Shown: positions 24,363-31,698 of the stretch, piece after piece | How the letters are laid out: each line of letters opens with the position of its first letter | How positions within the stretch are numbered: the stretch's first letter is position 1 | Origin: Lentisphaeria bacterium | Lineage (GTDB): Bacteria; Verrucomicrobiota; Lentisphaeria; Victivallales; UBA1829 | DNA length: 61,657 nt | NCBI GenBank assembly: GCA_017963105.1 | Contig: JAGCTY010000018.1 | Coordinates: forward strand, 1-61,657 | Direction of reading: 5' to 3' | Position numbers and translations under genes: made by a program | Notes under the pieces: generated by a model | The model's input: the letters and a program-made list of their open reading frames with translations, nothing else | Databases searched by the model: none | What the model was told of the DNA's origin: nothing

Positions 24363-25352
24363 ATGGGCATTCGCATCGCGGGGACGGGCTCGTACCTCCC
24401 CGAAACTATACGGACCAACGCCGATATCGAAAAGCTTGTCGATACCAACGACGAGTGGATCCGCACGCGCACCGGCGTCGAGGAACGCCGCATCGCCGGG
24501 GCGGACGAGACTGCGTCCACCATGGGGATTCGCGCAGCGGAAAAGGCCCTGGCGGAGGCTGGGGTCGACGGACGCGACATCGACGCGATCGTGGTCGCCA
24601 CGATTTCCCCCGACTACATCTTCCCGAACACCGGCGCGCTGATCCAGCATCATTTCCAGTGCAGGCAGGCTTTCTGCTTCGACCTCTCCGCCGCGTGCGC
24701 CGGATTCGTCTCCGGCCTGGAAGTCGGCTTCTCCCTCATGCGCTCCTTCCCGAACAAATACCGCAACGTGCTGGTCTGCGGCTCCGACAAGCTCTCCGTG
24801 ATCGTGGACTGGACCGATCGCAACACCTGCATCCTTTTCGGGGACGGCGCCGGATGCGCTCTGCTTCAGAACGACGGAACGGACTCCCCGGACAGCATCC
24901 TCGCCAGCTCGCTCCATGCCGACGGCGGCTACACCGACGTTCTTCGGATCCCGGCGGGCGGCAGCAAGGCCCCCGCCAGCCACGAAACGATCTGGAACCG
25001 CGACCATTTCATTTATATGGAAGGGCGCGAGACGTTCAAGCTGGCCGTGAACGCCATGGTGTCGTCCAGCGAGGAAGTGCTGGCGCAGGCCGGGGTTTCG
25101 ATCGACCAGCTCGCTCTGGTGATCCCGCATCAGGCGAACATGCGCATCATTCAGGCCGTGGCGAAGCGGCTCGGCGTCGACGACGACCGTGCGTTCTGCA
25201 ACATCCGGCACTACGGCAACACCAGTTCCGCCTCGATTGGCATCGCGCTCGACGAAGCGTGCCGCACGGGCCGCATCAAACGCGGCGACCTGGTGCTTTT
25301 CACGTCGTTCGGCGGCGGTCTGGCGTGGGGCTCCATGCTGATCCGCTACTGA
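24363..25352 (+). CDS. fabH: 3-oxoacyl-ACP synthase III
   Basis: A 329-residue thiolase-fold enzyme. The catalytic triad is in place: Cys112 (DLSAACAGFVSG), His256 (IPHQANMRI) and Asn286 (HYGNTSSASI). The start MGIRIAGTGSYLPE is the standard FabH opening, with AAAGGA just before it; upstream in-frame codons are not coding-like. FabH condenses acetyl-CoA with malonyl-ACP to start fatty-acid synthesis. It is alone here, without plsX, fabD or acpP, and may share a transcript with rlmI downstream (110-base gap). Confidence 0.95.
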   Translation: MGIRIAGTGSYLPETIRTNADIEKLVDTNDEWIRTRTGVEERRIAGADETASTMGIRAAEKALAEAGVDGRDIDAIVVATISPDYIFPNTGALIQHHFQCRQAFCFDLSAACAGFVSGLEVGFSLMRSFPNKYRNVLVCGSDKLSVIVDWTDRNTCILFGDGAGCALLQNDGTDSPDSILASSLHADGGYTDVLRIPAGGSKAPASHETIWNRDHFIYMEGRETFKLAVNAMVSSSEEVLAQAGVSIDQLALVIPHQANMRIIQAVAKRLGVDDDRAFCNIRHYGNTSSASIGIALDEACRTGRIKRGDLVLFTSFGGGLAWGSMLIRY

Positions 25353-25462
25353 GCGTGTCTTTTCCGAGGGCGGGTTCGTCGGAATCCGCTCTTTCTTTTT
25401 ATCCGCTTTTTGAACTTATTCTTTTTTGAACTCAATTTGACTCCAAGCCGAGGTTCCTTCCC

Positions 25463-26650
25463 ATGCATACCGTCATCCTGAAAGAAGGCCGCGAAAAATC
25501 CGTTCTGCGGCATCACCCGTGGATCTTTTCCGGCGCGATCCGCGAGGTCGCAGGGAATCCCGTCGCGGGCGAGACGGTCGAAGTCAGGAGCGCGCGGGGC
25601 GAGTTCCTGGCGCACGGAGCGTACGCCGCGGCGTCGCACATCCCGGTGAAGCTCTGGAATTTCACGGAATCCGAGGCGGTCGACGAGGCGTTCTTCCGGA
25701 ACCGCCTGGCGTCGGCGTTCGCGCTCCGCAAGACTGTTTTTCACGGCAGTCTGCCGGACGCGTACCGGCTGGTCTGCGCGGAATCGGACGGGCTGCCCGG
25801 GCTGATCGCGGACGTCTACGGCGAGTACGCCGTCTGCCAGATCACGGGTGCGGGGATGGAGCGCCACCGCGAGCTGATCGGATTTCTTCTGCTGGATTAC
25901 GCAAAGGGCGTGTATGAGCGCTCGGACGTCGACAGCCGTGCGAAGGACGGCCTGCCGTCCCGGACCGGGCACCTCGCCGGAGAACCGCTGCCGGACGTGC
26001 TGGAGTTTACGGAGAACGGCATCCGGTACCGCGCCGATTACCTGGCGGGACACAAGACCGGGTTCTACCTCGACCAGCGCGAAAACCGCCGTCTGGTGGC
26101 GGAATGTGCCGCCGGAGCGGAAAGCGTGCTGAACTGTTTCTCGTACACGGGCGGATTCGGGCTGGCCGCGCTGAAGGGCGGTGCGAAGCATGTGCTGAAC
26201 GTGGATTCTTCGGAACCCGCTTTGGCCTGCGCCCGCGAGCTGGCGGCGCTGAACGGCTTTTCCCCCGATGCGTTCGTGACGAAGGATGCGGACGTGTTCC
26301 AGTTCCTGCGGAGCTGCCGCGATGCCCGGAAATCTTTCGACCTGATCGTGCTGGACCCGCCGAAGTTCGCGGAGACCATGTCGCAGCGCGAACGCGCCGC
26401 CCGCGCCTACAAGGACATCAACCTGCTGGCAATCAAGCTCCTCAATCCGGGTGGACAGCTCTTCACGTTCTCGTGTTCCGGCGCGATCGACGACGACCTC
26501 TTCGCGAAGATCGTGGATTCGGCGGCGTCGGACGCGAACCGGCCTTTGTCCACGGTGCGGTGGCTGTCCCAGGGGCCGGACCACCCGGTCCTGACCTCGT
26601 TCCCGGAAGGACGCTACCTCAAAGGACTTCAGCTCGTCGCTTCGATCTGA
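25463..26650 (+). CDS. rlmI: 23S rRNA (cytosine-1962-C5)-methyltransferase-type protein
   Basis: A 395-residue class I methyltransferase of the RlmI/RlmO group. It opens with a PUA-like RNA-binding domain (VLRHHPWIFSGAIREVAGNPVAGE), then an EEHEC-like domain with the typical DGLPGLIADVYG, then the Rossmann domain with SAM motif VLNCFSYTGGFGLAALKGGA and catalytic-region LIVLDPPKFAE. RlmI makes m5C1962 in 23S rRNA; some relatives modify other positions, so the exact target is inferred. A GAGG ribosome-binding site precedes the start by nine bases. It converges on a small membrane-protein gene with a 21-base gap. Confidence 0.88.
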   Translation: MHTVILKEGREKSVLRHHPWIFSGAIREVAGNPVAGETVEVRSARGEFLAHGAYAAASHIPVKLWNFTESEAVDEAFFRNRLASAFALRKTVFHGSLPDAYRLVCAESDGLPGLIADVYGEYAVCQITGAGMERHRELIGFLLLDYAKGVYERSDVDSRAKDGLPSRTGHLAGEPLPDVLEFTENGIRYRADYLAGHKTGFYLDQRENRRLVAECAAGAESVLNCFSYTGGFGLAALKGGAKHVLNVDSSEPALACARELAALNGFSPDAFVTKDADVFQFLRSCRDARKSFDLIVLDPPKFAETMSQRERAARAYKDINLLAIKLLNPGGQLFTFSCSGAIDDDLFAKIVDSAASDANRPLSTVRWLSQGPDHPVLTSFPEGRYLKGLQLVASI

Positions 26651-26671
26651 GCGGAACGTATTTCGTCCGGC

Positions 26672-27046
26672 TCAGTGCCAGTGCCGGATCAGGTGGATGG
26701 CGACCACGAGGACGTCCGCCGCGAGCACGAAAAATGATGCGCCGAACAGCATGCGCAGGATTCGTTCCTGGAGGATGAATTTGTCGAAATGCTCCGGTGC
26801 GATCTTCCGTATGAAATCGTCGCGGTCCGCGATCTGCGTTTCCCGTCGGCCATAGTGCTGCCACGGCGCACGCCCCGCCCCGGAGTCGGCGAGCCGGAAG
26901 AACGGATAATCCAGTTCCGGCGGACGCGGATCGTCCGTTTTCTTCGCGCTGATGCGGCGGATCCGCTTTTTCAGGACTTCATGCGACATGTCCAGAAAAA
27001 TGAACGCGAGCAGAAAAAGCGCGGAAAGAAACAGGAAAGGGACCAT
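26672..27046 (-). CDS. Small two-helix membrane protein of unknown function
   Basis: A 124-residue protein. I start at the ATG at 27046 because the upstream extension is not coding-like and contains the promoter. It has an N-terminal membrane helix (VPFLFLSALFLLAFIFLDM), a polar middle with Arg/Asp-rich sequence, and a C-terminal membrane helix (MLFGASFFVLAADVLVVAIHLI). Both ends would be on the same side of the membrane. No family is recognised. It is divergent from the permease gene. Confidence 0.6.
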   Translation of the reverse strand: MVPFLFLSALFLLAFIFLDMSHEVLKKRIRRISAKKTDDPRPPELDYPFFRLADSGAGRAPWQHYGRRETQIADRDDFIRKIAPEHFDKFILQERILRMLFGASFFVLAADVLVVAIHLIRHWH

Positions 27047-27095
27047 GATAGACGATGATTCGATCGGTTGATGCCATTGGGACTGCGGATGAATA

Positions 27096-27124
27096 ACAAT
27101 ACATCGCGGGGGCGCGAAAATCAA
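27096..27124 (-). promoter_or_regulatory. Predicted promoter of the small membrane-protein gene
   Basis: Minus strand TTGATT (27124-27119), 17-base spacer, TATTGT (27101-27096), 50 bases before the ATG. Confidence 0.5.
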
Positions 27125-27174
27125 GCGTGAAACGGGAAATGCGCCTGTTTTGCGCTTTTTTTTCGGGCGCGGAT

Positions 27175-27202
27175 TTGCAATCGGCGGAAACGGAATTAAA
27201 TT
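27175..27202 (+). promoter_or_regulatory. Predicted promoter of the permease gene
   Basis: TTGCAA (27175-27180), 16-base spacer, TAAATT (27197-27202), 58 bases before the ATG at 27261. Confidence 0.45.
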
Positions 27203-27260
27203 TGTATGGTACATTCGTTGTTCATCCCGTCAAATTCACCGAAAGGACGCCCGCCCGCGC

Positions 27261-28304
27261 ATGAAGGGACAATTCTGGACATATCTGGTCAAACGCCTCG
27301 GCCTCGGCTTTTTCACGCTGTTCGTGATCCTGCTGGCGAGCTACGCGCTGATGCGCCTGGCTCCGGGCGACCCGTCCAAAAGCACGTTCCTCTCCGCCGA
27401 AGGCGGCGGCAAGAACGCGGCGGGGTCCATGTCCAGCGACAAGACCGACCTGGGGCGCAACAAGATCATCGAGCAGAAACTCCACCTCGACAAGCCGATT
27501 ATCGTCGGGTTCGGGCTGTGGATATGGGACGCTCTCCACGGCGACCTGGGCGCGTCCGTCGCGGTCGACAAGGGGCGGCCCGTGACCGAGCTGATCCTGG
27601 AACGCCTCCCCATCACGATCAAGCTCAATCTTCTCGCGATCCTGGTCACCTATGTCCTGTCCATTCCCATCGGCATCCAGACCGCCGTCCGGCACGACAC
27701 GGCGTTCGACAAGACCACCACGCTGTTCCTGTTCTTCCTGTACTCCCTGCCGGCCATCTCCGTGGCGCTGCTGCTTCAGGCGACTTTGTGCGTGGGCGGC
27801 CTCGCGCCGATCTTCCCGCTGAAGGGGCTCACGCCCGACATCACGCAGGGGATGAGCTCGTGGAAGATCATGTGGGTGACGGCGATGCACTATGTGCTCC
27901 CGGTCTTCTGCCTCAGCTACGCGTCGTTCGCCGGGATCGCGCGCTTCACGCGGGCGGGCATGCTCGACGTGATCCGCCAGGAATACATCCGCACGGCGCG
28001 TGCGAAGGGCCTGCCGGAAAAGGAGGTCATCTACGTCCACGCGTTCCGCAACGCCCTCATCATCATGATCACGCTCTTCGCCGGCATCCTGCCCGGGCTG
28101 GTGTCCGGCAGCATCCTGATCGAATACATCTTCAACATCCCCGGCATGGGCGCGCTTTCCATGCTCGCGCTCAGCAGCCGCGACATCCCCCTGATGATGA
28201 CGCTCTTCGCGTTCAGCGGATTCCTCACGCTCGCAGGTATCCTGCTGTCGGACATCCTGTACGTGATCGCCGACCCGCGCATCGGGTTCGAGTCCCGCGT
28301 GTAA
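27261..28304 (+). CDS. ABC transporter permease, OppB/DppB type
   Basis: A 347-residue inner-membrane permease. It starts MKGQFWTYLVKRLGLGFFTLFVILLAS, the usual OppB/DppB opening, followed by RLAPGDP. The binding-protein-dependent transport signature is RAGMLDVIRQEYIRTARAKGLPEK (EAA motif), with later GLVSGSILIEYIFNIPGMG. Such permeases pair with an OppC-type permease, two ATPases and a substrate-binding protein to import peptides or nickel. None of those genes is adjacent: downstream is the remnant end of an acetyltransferase gene. I start at 27261 (GAAAGGA upstream) rather than an earlier frame start that would precede the predicted transcript. It may have lost its operon or act with subunits encoded elsewhere. 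Confidence 0.88.
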   Translation: MKGQFWTYLVKRLGLGFFTLFVILLASYALMRLAPGDPSKSTFLSAEGGGKNAAGSMSSDKTDLGRNKIIEQKLHLDKPIIVGFGLWIWDALHGDLGASVAVDKGRPVTELILERLPITIKLNLLAILVTYVLSIPIGIQTAVRHDTAFDKTTTLFLFFLYSLPAISVALLLQATLCVGGLAPIFPLKGLTPDITQGMSSWKIMWVTAMHYVLPVFCLSYASFAGIARFTRAGMLDVIRQEYIRTARAKGLPEKEVIYVHAFRNALIIMITLFAGILPGLVSGSILIEYIFNIPGMGALSMLALSSRDIPLMMTLFAFSGFLTLAGILLSDILYVIADPRIGFESRV

Positions 28305-28320
28305 TCCGCCGAATCCGGCA

Positions 28321-28441
28321 TCTGCCGCACTGTGTGGAGGTCGTGCGGAAGATCCGCGCCGCGGAGGCGGCTTCGGGAGCTTCGGATCCCGCTCCGGTGG
28401 CGAAATGCTGTTTTCTGCCCGAACCCAGTTTCGATTTGTGT
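28321..28441 (+). pseudogene. Remnant 3' end of a CatB-like acetyltransferase gene
   Basis: About 120 bases here match the end of the intact acetyltransferase gene and its trailer at 29212-29333. Shared sequence includes TGCGGAAGATCCGCGCCGCG, the TTCGG(G)GCTTCGGAT stretch, GGCGAAATG(C/A)TGTTTTC and CGATTTG. In frame it reads [20 protein letters not shown] against [20 protein letters not shown] of the intact copy. There is no start or body. It is in the same orientation as the intact gene, so it probably remains from a tandem duplication followed by deletion. Confidence 0.75.
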
Positions 28442-28543
28442 ATCCTGTTGAAAAAAAGGACATTCGTTTCCCGTGCTCCGATCGGTTTTCTTCGTAGGGA
28501 GACGTCCGGGATCCGGACCGGATATGAATGAGAAAAAAAGGAC

Positions 28544-28572
28544 TTGACATCCGGGAAAGAAAATGTTATATT
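28544..28572 (+). promoter_or_regulatory. Strong predicted sigma-70 promoter of the acetyltransferase gene
   Basis: TTGACA (28544-28549), 17-base spacer, TATATT (28567-28572): near-consensus. An AAGGAG ribosome-binding site follows at about 28612-28617. It lies in the 318-base gap after the permease, together with the gene remnant. Confidence 0.75.
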
Positions 28573-28622
28573 AATACCATTTCTTTTCTTTTTTTTGACT
28601 TCCACCCCCCCAAGGAGAAATT

Positions 28623-29297
28623 ATGTTTCCTTTGTTCCTGAAACGATTTCTTTGTAATTTCATCCCCGTCCGAAGTGTCCGCAAAAGAGTCCGCAAACGG
28701 ATCGTGTTCGCGCATTATATCAAAATCAGGACCCGCAAGTGCAAATTCGGTTATGCCTCCTACGCGGGAAGCGGGTTCGGAGTCTCGAACAAGGAAACGA
28801 CCGTCGGCAAATATTGTTCCATAGCCCGCAATGTGTGGCTTGGTCCTTCGCAGCATCCGATCAGTTTTCTTTCGACCCATCCCGTGTTGTATCTTGATAT
28901 GCCGTACGGCCCGAACCTGCCGCCGGAATGCCGCTGCAAATTCGAACGTGAGAAGCCCCCGTGCCATATCGGAAACGACGTTTGGATCGGCATCAACTCC
29001 GTCATCATGGACGGTGTTACGGTCGGGGACGGCGCGATCGTCGCCTCCGGCTCGATCGTGACGAAGGACGTCCCGCCGTATGCGATCGTCGGCGGCGTCC
29101 CGGCCAAAATCATCCGCTACCGGTTCTCCCCGGATATCATCGAAGCGCTGCTCGAACTTCGCTGGTGGGACCTGCCCATCGAGAAGTTGAAGAATCTGCC
29201 GTTCGACGACGTGCCGCGCTGCGTTGAGGAACTGCGGAAGATCCGCGCCGCGGAAGCTGCTTCGGGTGCTTCGGATACCGCTTCTGCGGCGAAATGA
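28623..29297 (+). CDS. CatB-related O-acetyltransferase (left-handed beta-helix)
   Basis: A 224-residue hexapeptide-repeat acyltransferase of the xenobiotic/CatB-like group. Visible features are the [25 protein letters not shown] segment with its catalytic-type His, the insertion around [14 protein letters not shown], then hexapeptide turns [53 protein letters not shown]. Such enzymes acetylate sugars of surface polysaccharides, or antibiotics; with no context the substrate stays open. The basic N-terminus ([20 protein letters not shown]) may touch the membrane. The Ala/Ser-rich C-terminal tail is the part duplicated upstream. The ribosome-binding site is strong. Confidence 0.85.
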   Translation: MFPLFLKRFLCNFIPVRSVRKRVRKRIVFAHYIKIRTRKCKFGYASYAGSGFGVSNKETTVGKYCSIARNVWLGPSQHPISFLSTHPVLYLDMPYGPNLPPECRCKFEREKPPCHIGNDVWIGINSVIMDGVTVGDGAIVASGSIVTKDVPPYAIVGGVPAKIIRYRFSPDIIEALLELRWWDLPIEKLKNLPFDDVPRCVEELRKIRAAEAASGASDTASAAK

Positions 29298-29345
29298 TGT
29301 TTTCCGCCTGAACCATCCTCGATTTGCATTTCCCTGAAAAAAGTT

Positions 29346-29385
29346 CCCCGGCCGCTTTGAGCTGACCGGGGCAGGGGAGTTTTTT
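29346..29385. terminator. Terminator in the convergent gap acetyltransferase/amt
   Basis: CCCCGG (29346-29351) pairs with CCGGGG (29366-29371), with six T at 29380-29385 on the plus strand and a six-A run on the other side (29335-29341). It is probably used from both directions. Confidence 0.7.
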
Positions 29386-29401
29386 CGTTTCGTGGGCGAA
29401 A

Positions 29402-30778
29402 TCACATGTTGACGAAGAACTGGAATCCGGGATACGCTTCGCCGCCGTGTTCGCAGAGGTCGAGGCCGCGGAGTTCTTCTTCCTCGCTGACGCGGATGCC
29501 GGAGATTTTCTTCAGGGCGAAGAAGATCGCGAAGGAGGACACGAAGGACACCAGGCCGACGACCGCCGCGCCGAGGAGCTGCACCTTGAACGTGTATTCC
29601 GGCACGACGGAGAAGATGCCGACCGCGAGCGTGCCCCAGACGCCGTTCACCAAGTGGACGGAGAGCGCGCCGACGGGGTCGTCGAGGTGGAGCCGGTCGA
29701 AGAAAACGACCGCGGGGACCACGATGATGCCGGCGATGAGGCCGATGATGACCGCCGAGCCCACGCTCACGCAGTCTGCGCCGGCAGTGATGCCGACCAG
29801 GCCGGCGAGGCAGCCGTTCATTGTCATGGAGAGGTCGGGATGATGCAGCATGACTTTGCTTGTGACCATGCTGGAGACGACCGCCGCGCTGGCCGCGATC
29901 ATGGTGTTCACGAGCACGAGGCTGACCTTGCTCGGGTCGGCGTTCAGGGCGGATGCGCCGTTGAACCCGAACCAGCCGAGCCAGAGCAGGAAGACGCCGA
30001 TGGTCACGAGCGGCATGTTGTGGCCCATGATGGGCATCACCTTGCCGTCGACGTACTTGCCGATGCGCGGACCGAGCAGGATCACGCCGGAGAGGGCGGC
30101 CCAGCCGCCGACGCTGTGCACGAAGGTGGAGCCGGCGAAATCATGGAAGTGCAGGGCGTCGAGCCAGCCGCCGCCCCATCCCCAGGAACCGACGATCGGG
30201 TATACGACCGACACGTAGACGGCGGTGAAAATCAGGTAGCTCATCAGCTTCACGCGTTCCGCCACCGCGCCGGACACGATCGTCGCGGCGGTCGCGGCGA
30301 ACATGCCCTGGAAGAAGAAGTCCGTCCAGTAGGTGAACTCGCCGTTGTGGTACGCGATCGGATCGCCCGCGGGCAGGTGCAGACCGAATCCGGCGAACCC
30401 GAACCAGTTGTTCCAGATCCAGTGCACGCCGGGATACATGAGGGCGAACCCGCAGACGGCGTACGAAAGGAACCCGATGGCCGGGGTCATGGTGTTCTTG
30501 AAGAGGATGTTGTTGCAGTTCTTGGCGCGGGCGAGGCCGGACTCGACGCACGCGAATCCGAGGTGCATCAGGAAGACCAGCATGCCGCCCGCCATGACCC
30601 ACAGGTTGTTGACCGCGAACATCGCATAGTCGGCGGTCGAGGGCGCGGGCGCGGCGGCCTCTGTAATTGTTTCGGATACCGCTGTTACTTCGGCGACGGC
30701 TTCCGCCGCTTCTTCGGCTCCGGCGCACATTCCAACGAAAACGAGGCTCATCAGAGCCGCTGTCATCATCTTATTCAT
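29402..30778 (-). CDS. amt: Ammonium transporter (Amt family)
   Basis: A 458-residue membrane protein. An N-terminal signal-like segment (residues about 1-22) and a short Ala/Glu-rich linker are followed by eleven membrane helices. Amt hallmarks include NNLWVMAGGMLVFLMHLGFACVESG, KNTMTPAIGFLSYAVCGFALM, DFFFQGMFAATAATIVSGAVAERV, FHDFAGSTFVHSVGGWAALSG with the pore His, and DDPVGALSVHLVNGVWGTLAVG. It takes up ammonium. I start at 30778 with GGAAAGGA before it; the longer upstream frame is a shadow of glnK. It follows glnK by 26 bases, the standard nitrogen-regulated pair. Confidence 0.95.
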   Translation of the reverse strand: MNKMMTAALMSLVFVGMCAGAEEAAEAVAEVTAVSETITEAAAPAPSTADYAMFAVNNLWVMAGGMLVFLMHLGFACVESGLARAKNCNNILFKNTMTPAIGFLSYAVCGFALMYPGVHWIWNNWFGFAGFGLHLPAGDPIAYHNGEFTYWTDFFFQGMFAATAATIVSGAVAERVKLMSYLIFTAVYVSVVYPIVGSWGWGGGWLDALHFHDFAGSTFVHSVGGWAALSGVILLGPRIGKYVDGKVMPIMGHNMPLVTIGVFLLWLGWFGFNGASALNADPSKVSLVLVNTMIAASAAVVSSMVTSKVMLHHPDLSMTMNGCLAGLVGITAGADCVSVGSAVIIGLIAGIIVVPAVVFFDRLHLDDPVGALSVHLVNGVWGTLAVGIFSVVPEYTFKVQLLGAAVVGLVSFVSSFAIFFALKKISGIRVSEEEELRGLDLCEHGGEAYPGFQFFVNM

Positions 30779-30804
30779 AGTAAAATCCTTTCCGATGCTG
30801 CGGG

Positions 30805-31146
30805 TTATCCGATTGCCTCTTTGCCGCGTTCGCCCGTGCGGATGCGGATGCATTCGTCCATGGGGAGCACGAAGATCTTGCCGTCGCCGATGTGCCCGGT
30901 GCGCGCGCCTTCGCAGATGCCTTCGATGGTGGTCTCGACGAATTCGTCGTTGACCGCGATCGCGAGGCGGACCTTCTTCAACAGGTTGACTTCCTGAAGC
31001 GCGCCGCGCCACATGTGGACGTATCCGCGCTGCTGGCCGCAGCCCAGCGCGTTCGTGACGGAGATTTTGAAGATGCTGCGGGCATAAAGCGCCTGCTTGA
31101 CGGGATTCAGCCGGTCGGGCTGGATGTACGCGATGATCAGTTTCAT
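30805..31146 (-). CDS. glnK: PII nitrogen-regulatory protein, non-uridylylatable type
   Basis: A 113-residue PII protein. The ATP/2-oxoglutarate site is kept: K-x-x-G-x-GR-like turn GCGQQRG (residues 35-41), and [11 protein letters not shown] with IRIRTGERG. The T-loop is unusual: Trp46-Arg-Gly-Ala-Leu-Gln51 replaces the common Tyr46-RGAE-Tyr51, so the tyrosine that GlnD modifies is absent, and no serine stands at 49. It should still bind ATP/ADP and 2-oxoglutarate and gate the neighbouring Amt channel, but cannot be uridylylated at residue 51. An AAGGAG ribosome-binding site lies nine bases before the start, and a sigma-54 promoter about 45 bases upstream. Confidence 0.93.
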   Translation of the reverse strand: MKLIIAYIQPDRLNPVKQALYARSIFKISVTNALGCGQQRGYVHMWRGALQEVNLLKKVRLAIAVNDEFVETTIEGICEGARTGHIGDGKIFVLPMDECIRIRTGERGKEAIG

Positions 31147-31191
31147 GTCGTGTTTCTCCTTGATGGATTTTGTGGATACGCCGGAGAGGTT

Positions 31192-31208
31192 AGCACATCC
31201 CGTGCCAA
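31192..31208 (-). promoter_or_regulatory. glnK: Predicted sigma-54 (RpoN) promoter of glnK-amt
   Basis: Minus strand TTGGCACGGGATGTGCT. The -24 GG (31206-31205) and -12 GC (31194-31193) are ten bases apart, and the match to YTGGCACG-r-N3-TTGCW fails at only one base. Transcription would begin near 31,181, giving a leader of about 35 bases. No sigma-70 pair of the local type was seen here. Confidence 0.8.
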
Positions 31209-31658
31209 AATCTTTTCCGTCGTTTGTTTCCTCCGTGTCCGGAACAGAGTTTTCTCCCGGGGTTCAACTCATTTTGAAAAGGACGATCCTCCTTTCCTTC
31301 AGGCGTTTTTTTCGGGGGATCTGACGGAATCCCATGCGGATTCCCGACGGTTTCCATCCTGGTTTTTTACAAAAATCGACATCCGGCAGACAGAAAACGT
31401 AAAACATATCCCGGCATGTTTTTGTCCGCAGCAAAAAAACAAAAGCTTTTTTTCATCGGCCGGCGGAAAAAAGAATACACGTTTCTTATATTCGTGCAGA
31501 CACGATGCCGCAGCGTCCCTTTCTCCCCGCTGGGTATGACATTTTCTGTCGTACACGATAGTGTAGATTGAAACGGTGCATCCGTCAAACGCCTCGAACT
31601 TTTTTTCCGCCGTCGGCGGGGCAAGCCGGAATATCCCGGAAGAAAAACGGAAAAACAC
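31209..31658. other. Gene-free divergent spacer between glnK and recC
   Basis: About 450 bases without a convincing gene. This is the place to expect enhancer sites for the sigma-54 promoter; I looked for NtrC-type TGCACC-N5-GGTGCA inverted repeats and did not find one. Short T-rich stretches occur, with no repeats worth naming. Confidence 0.5.
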
Positions 31659-31686
31659 TTGACAAACCCTCAAACGGAACTATATT
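31659..31686 (+). promoter_or_regulatory. recC: Strong predicted promoter of recCBD, very close to the start codon
   Basis: TTGACA (31659-31664), 16-base spacer, TATATT (31681-31686). The first ATG (31699) would then be only about six bases from the transcription start, so the message is leaderless-like or starts at the next ATG (31726). Confidence 0.7.
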
Positions 31687-31698
31687 TAGTCCTGAAAT

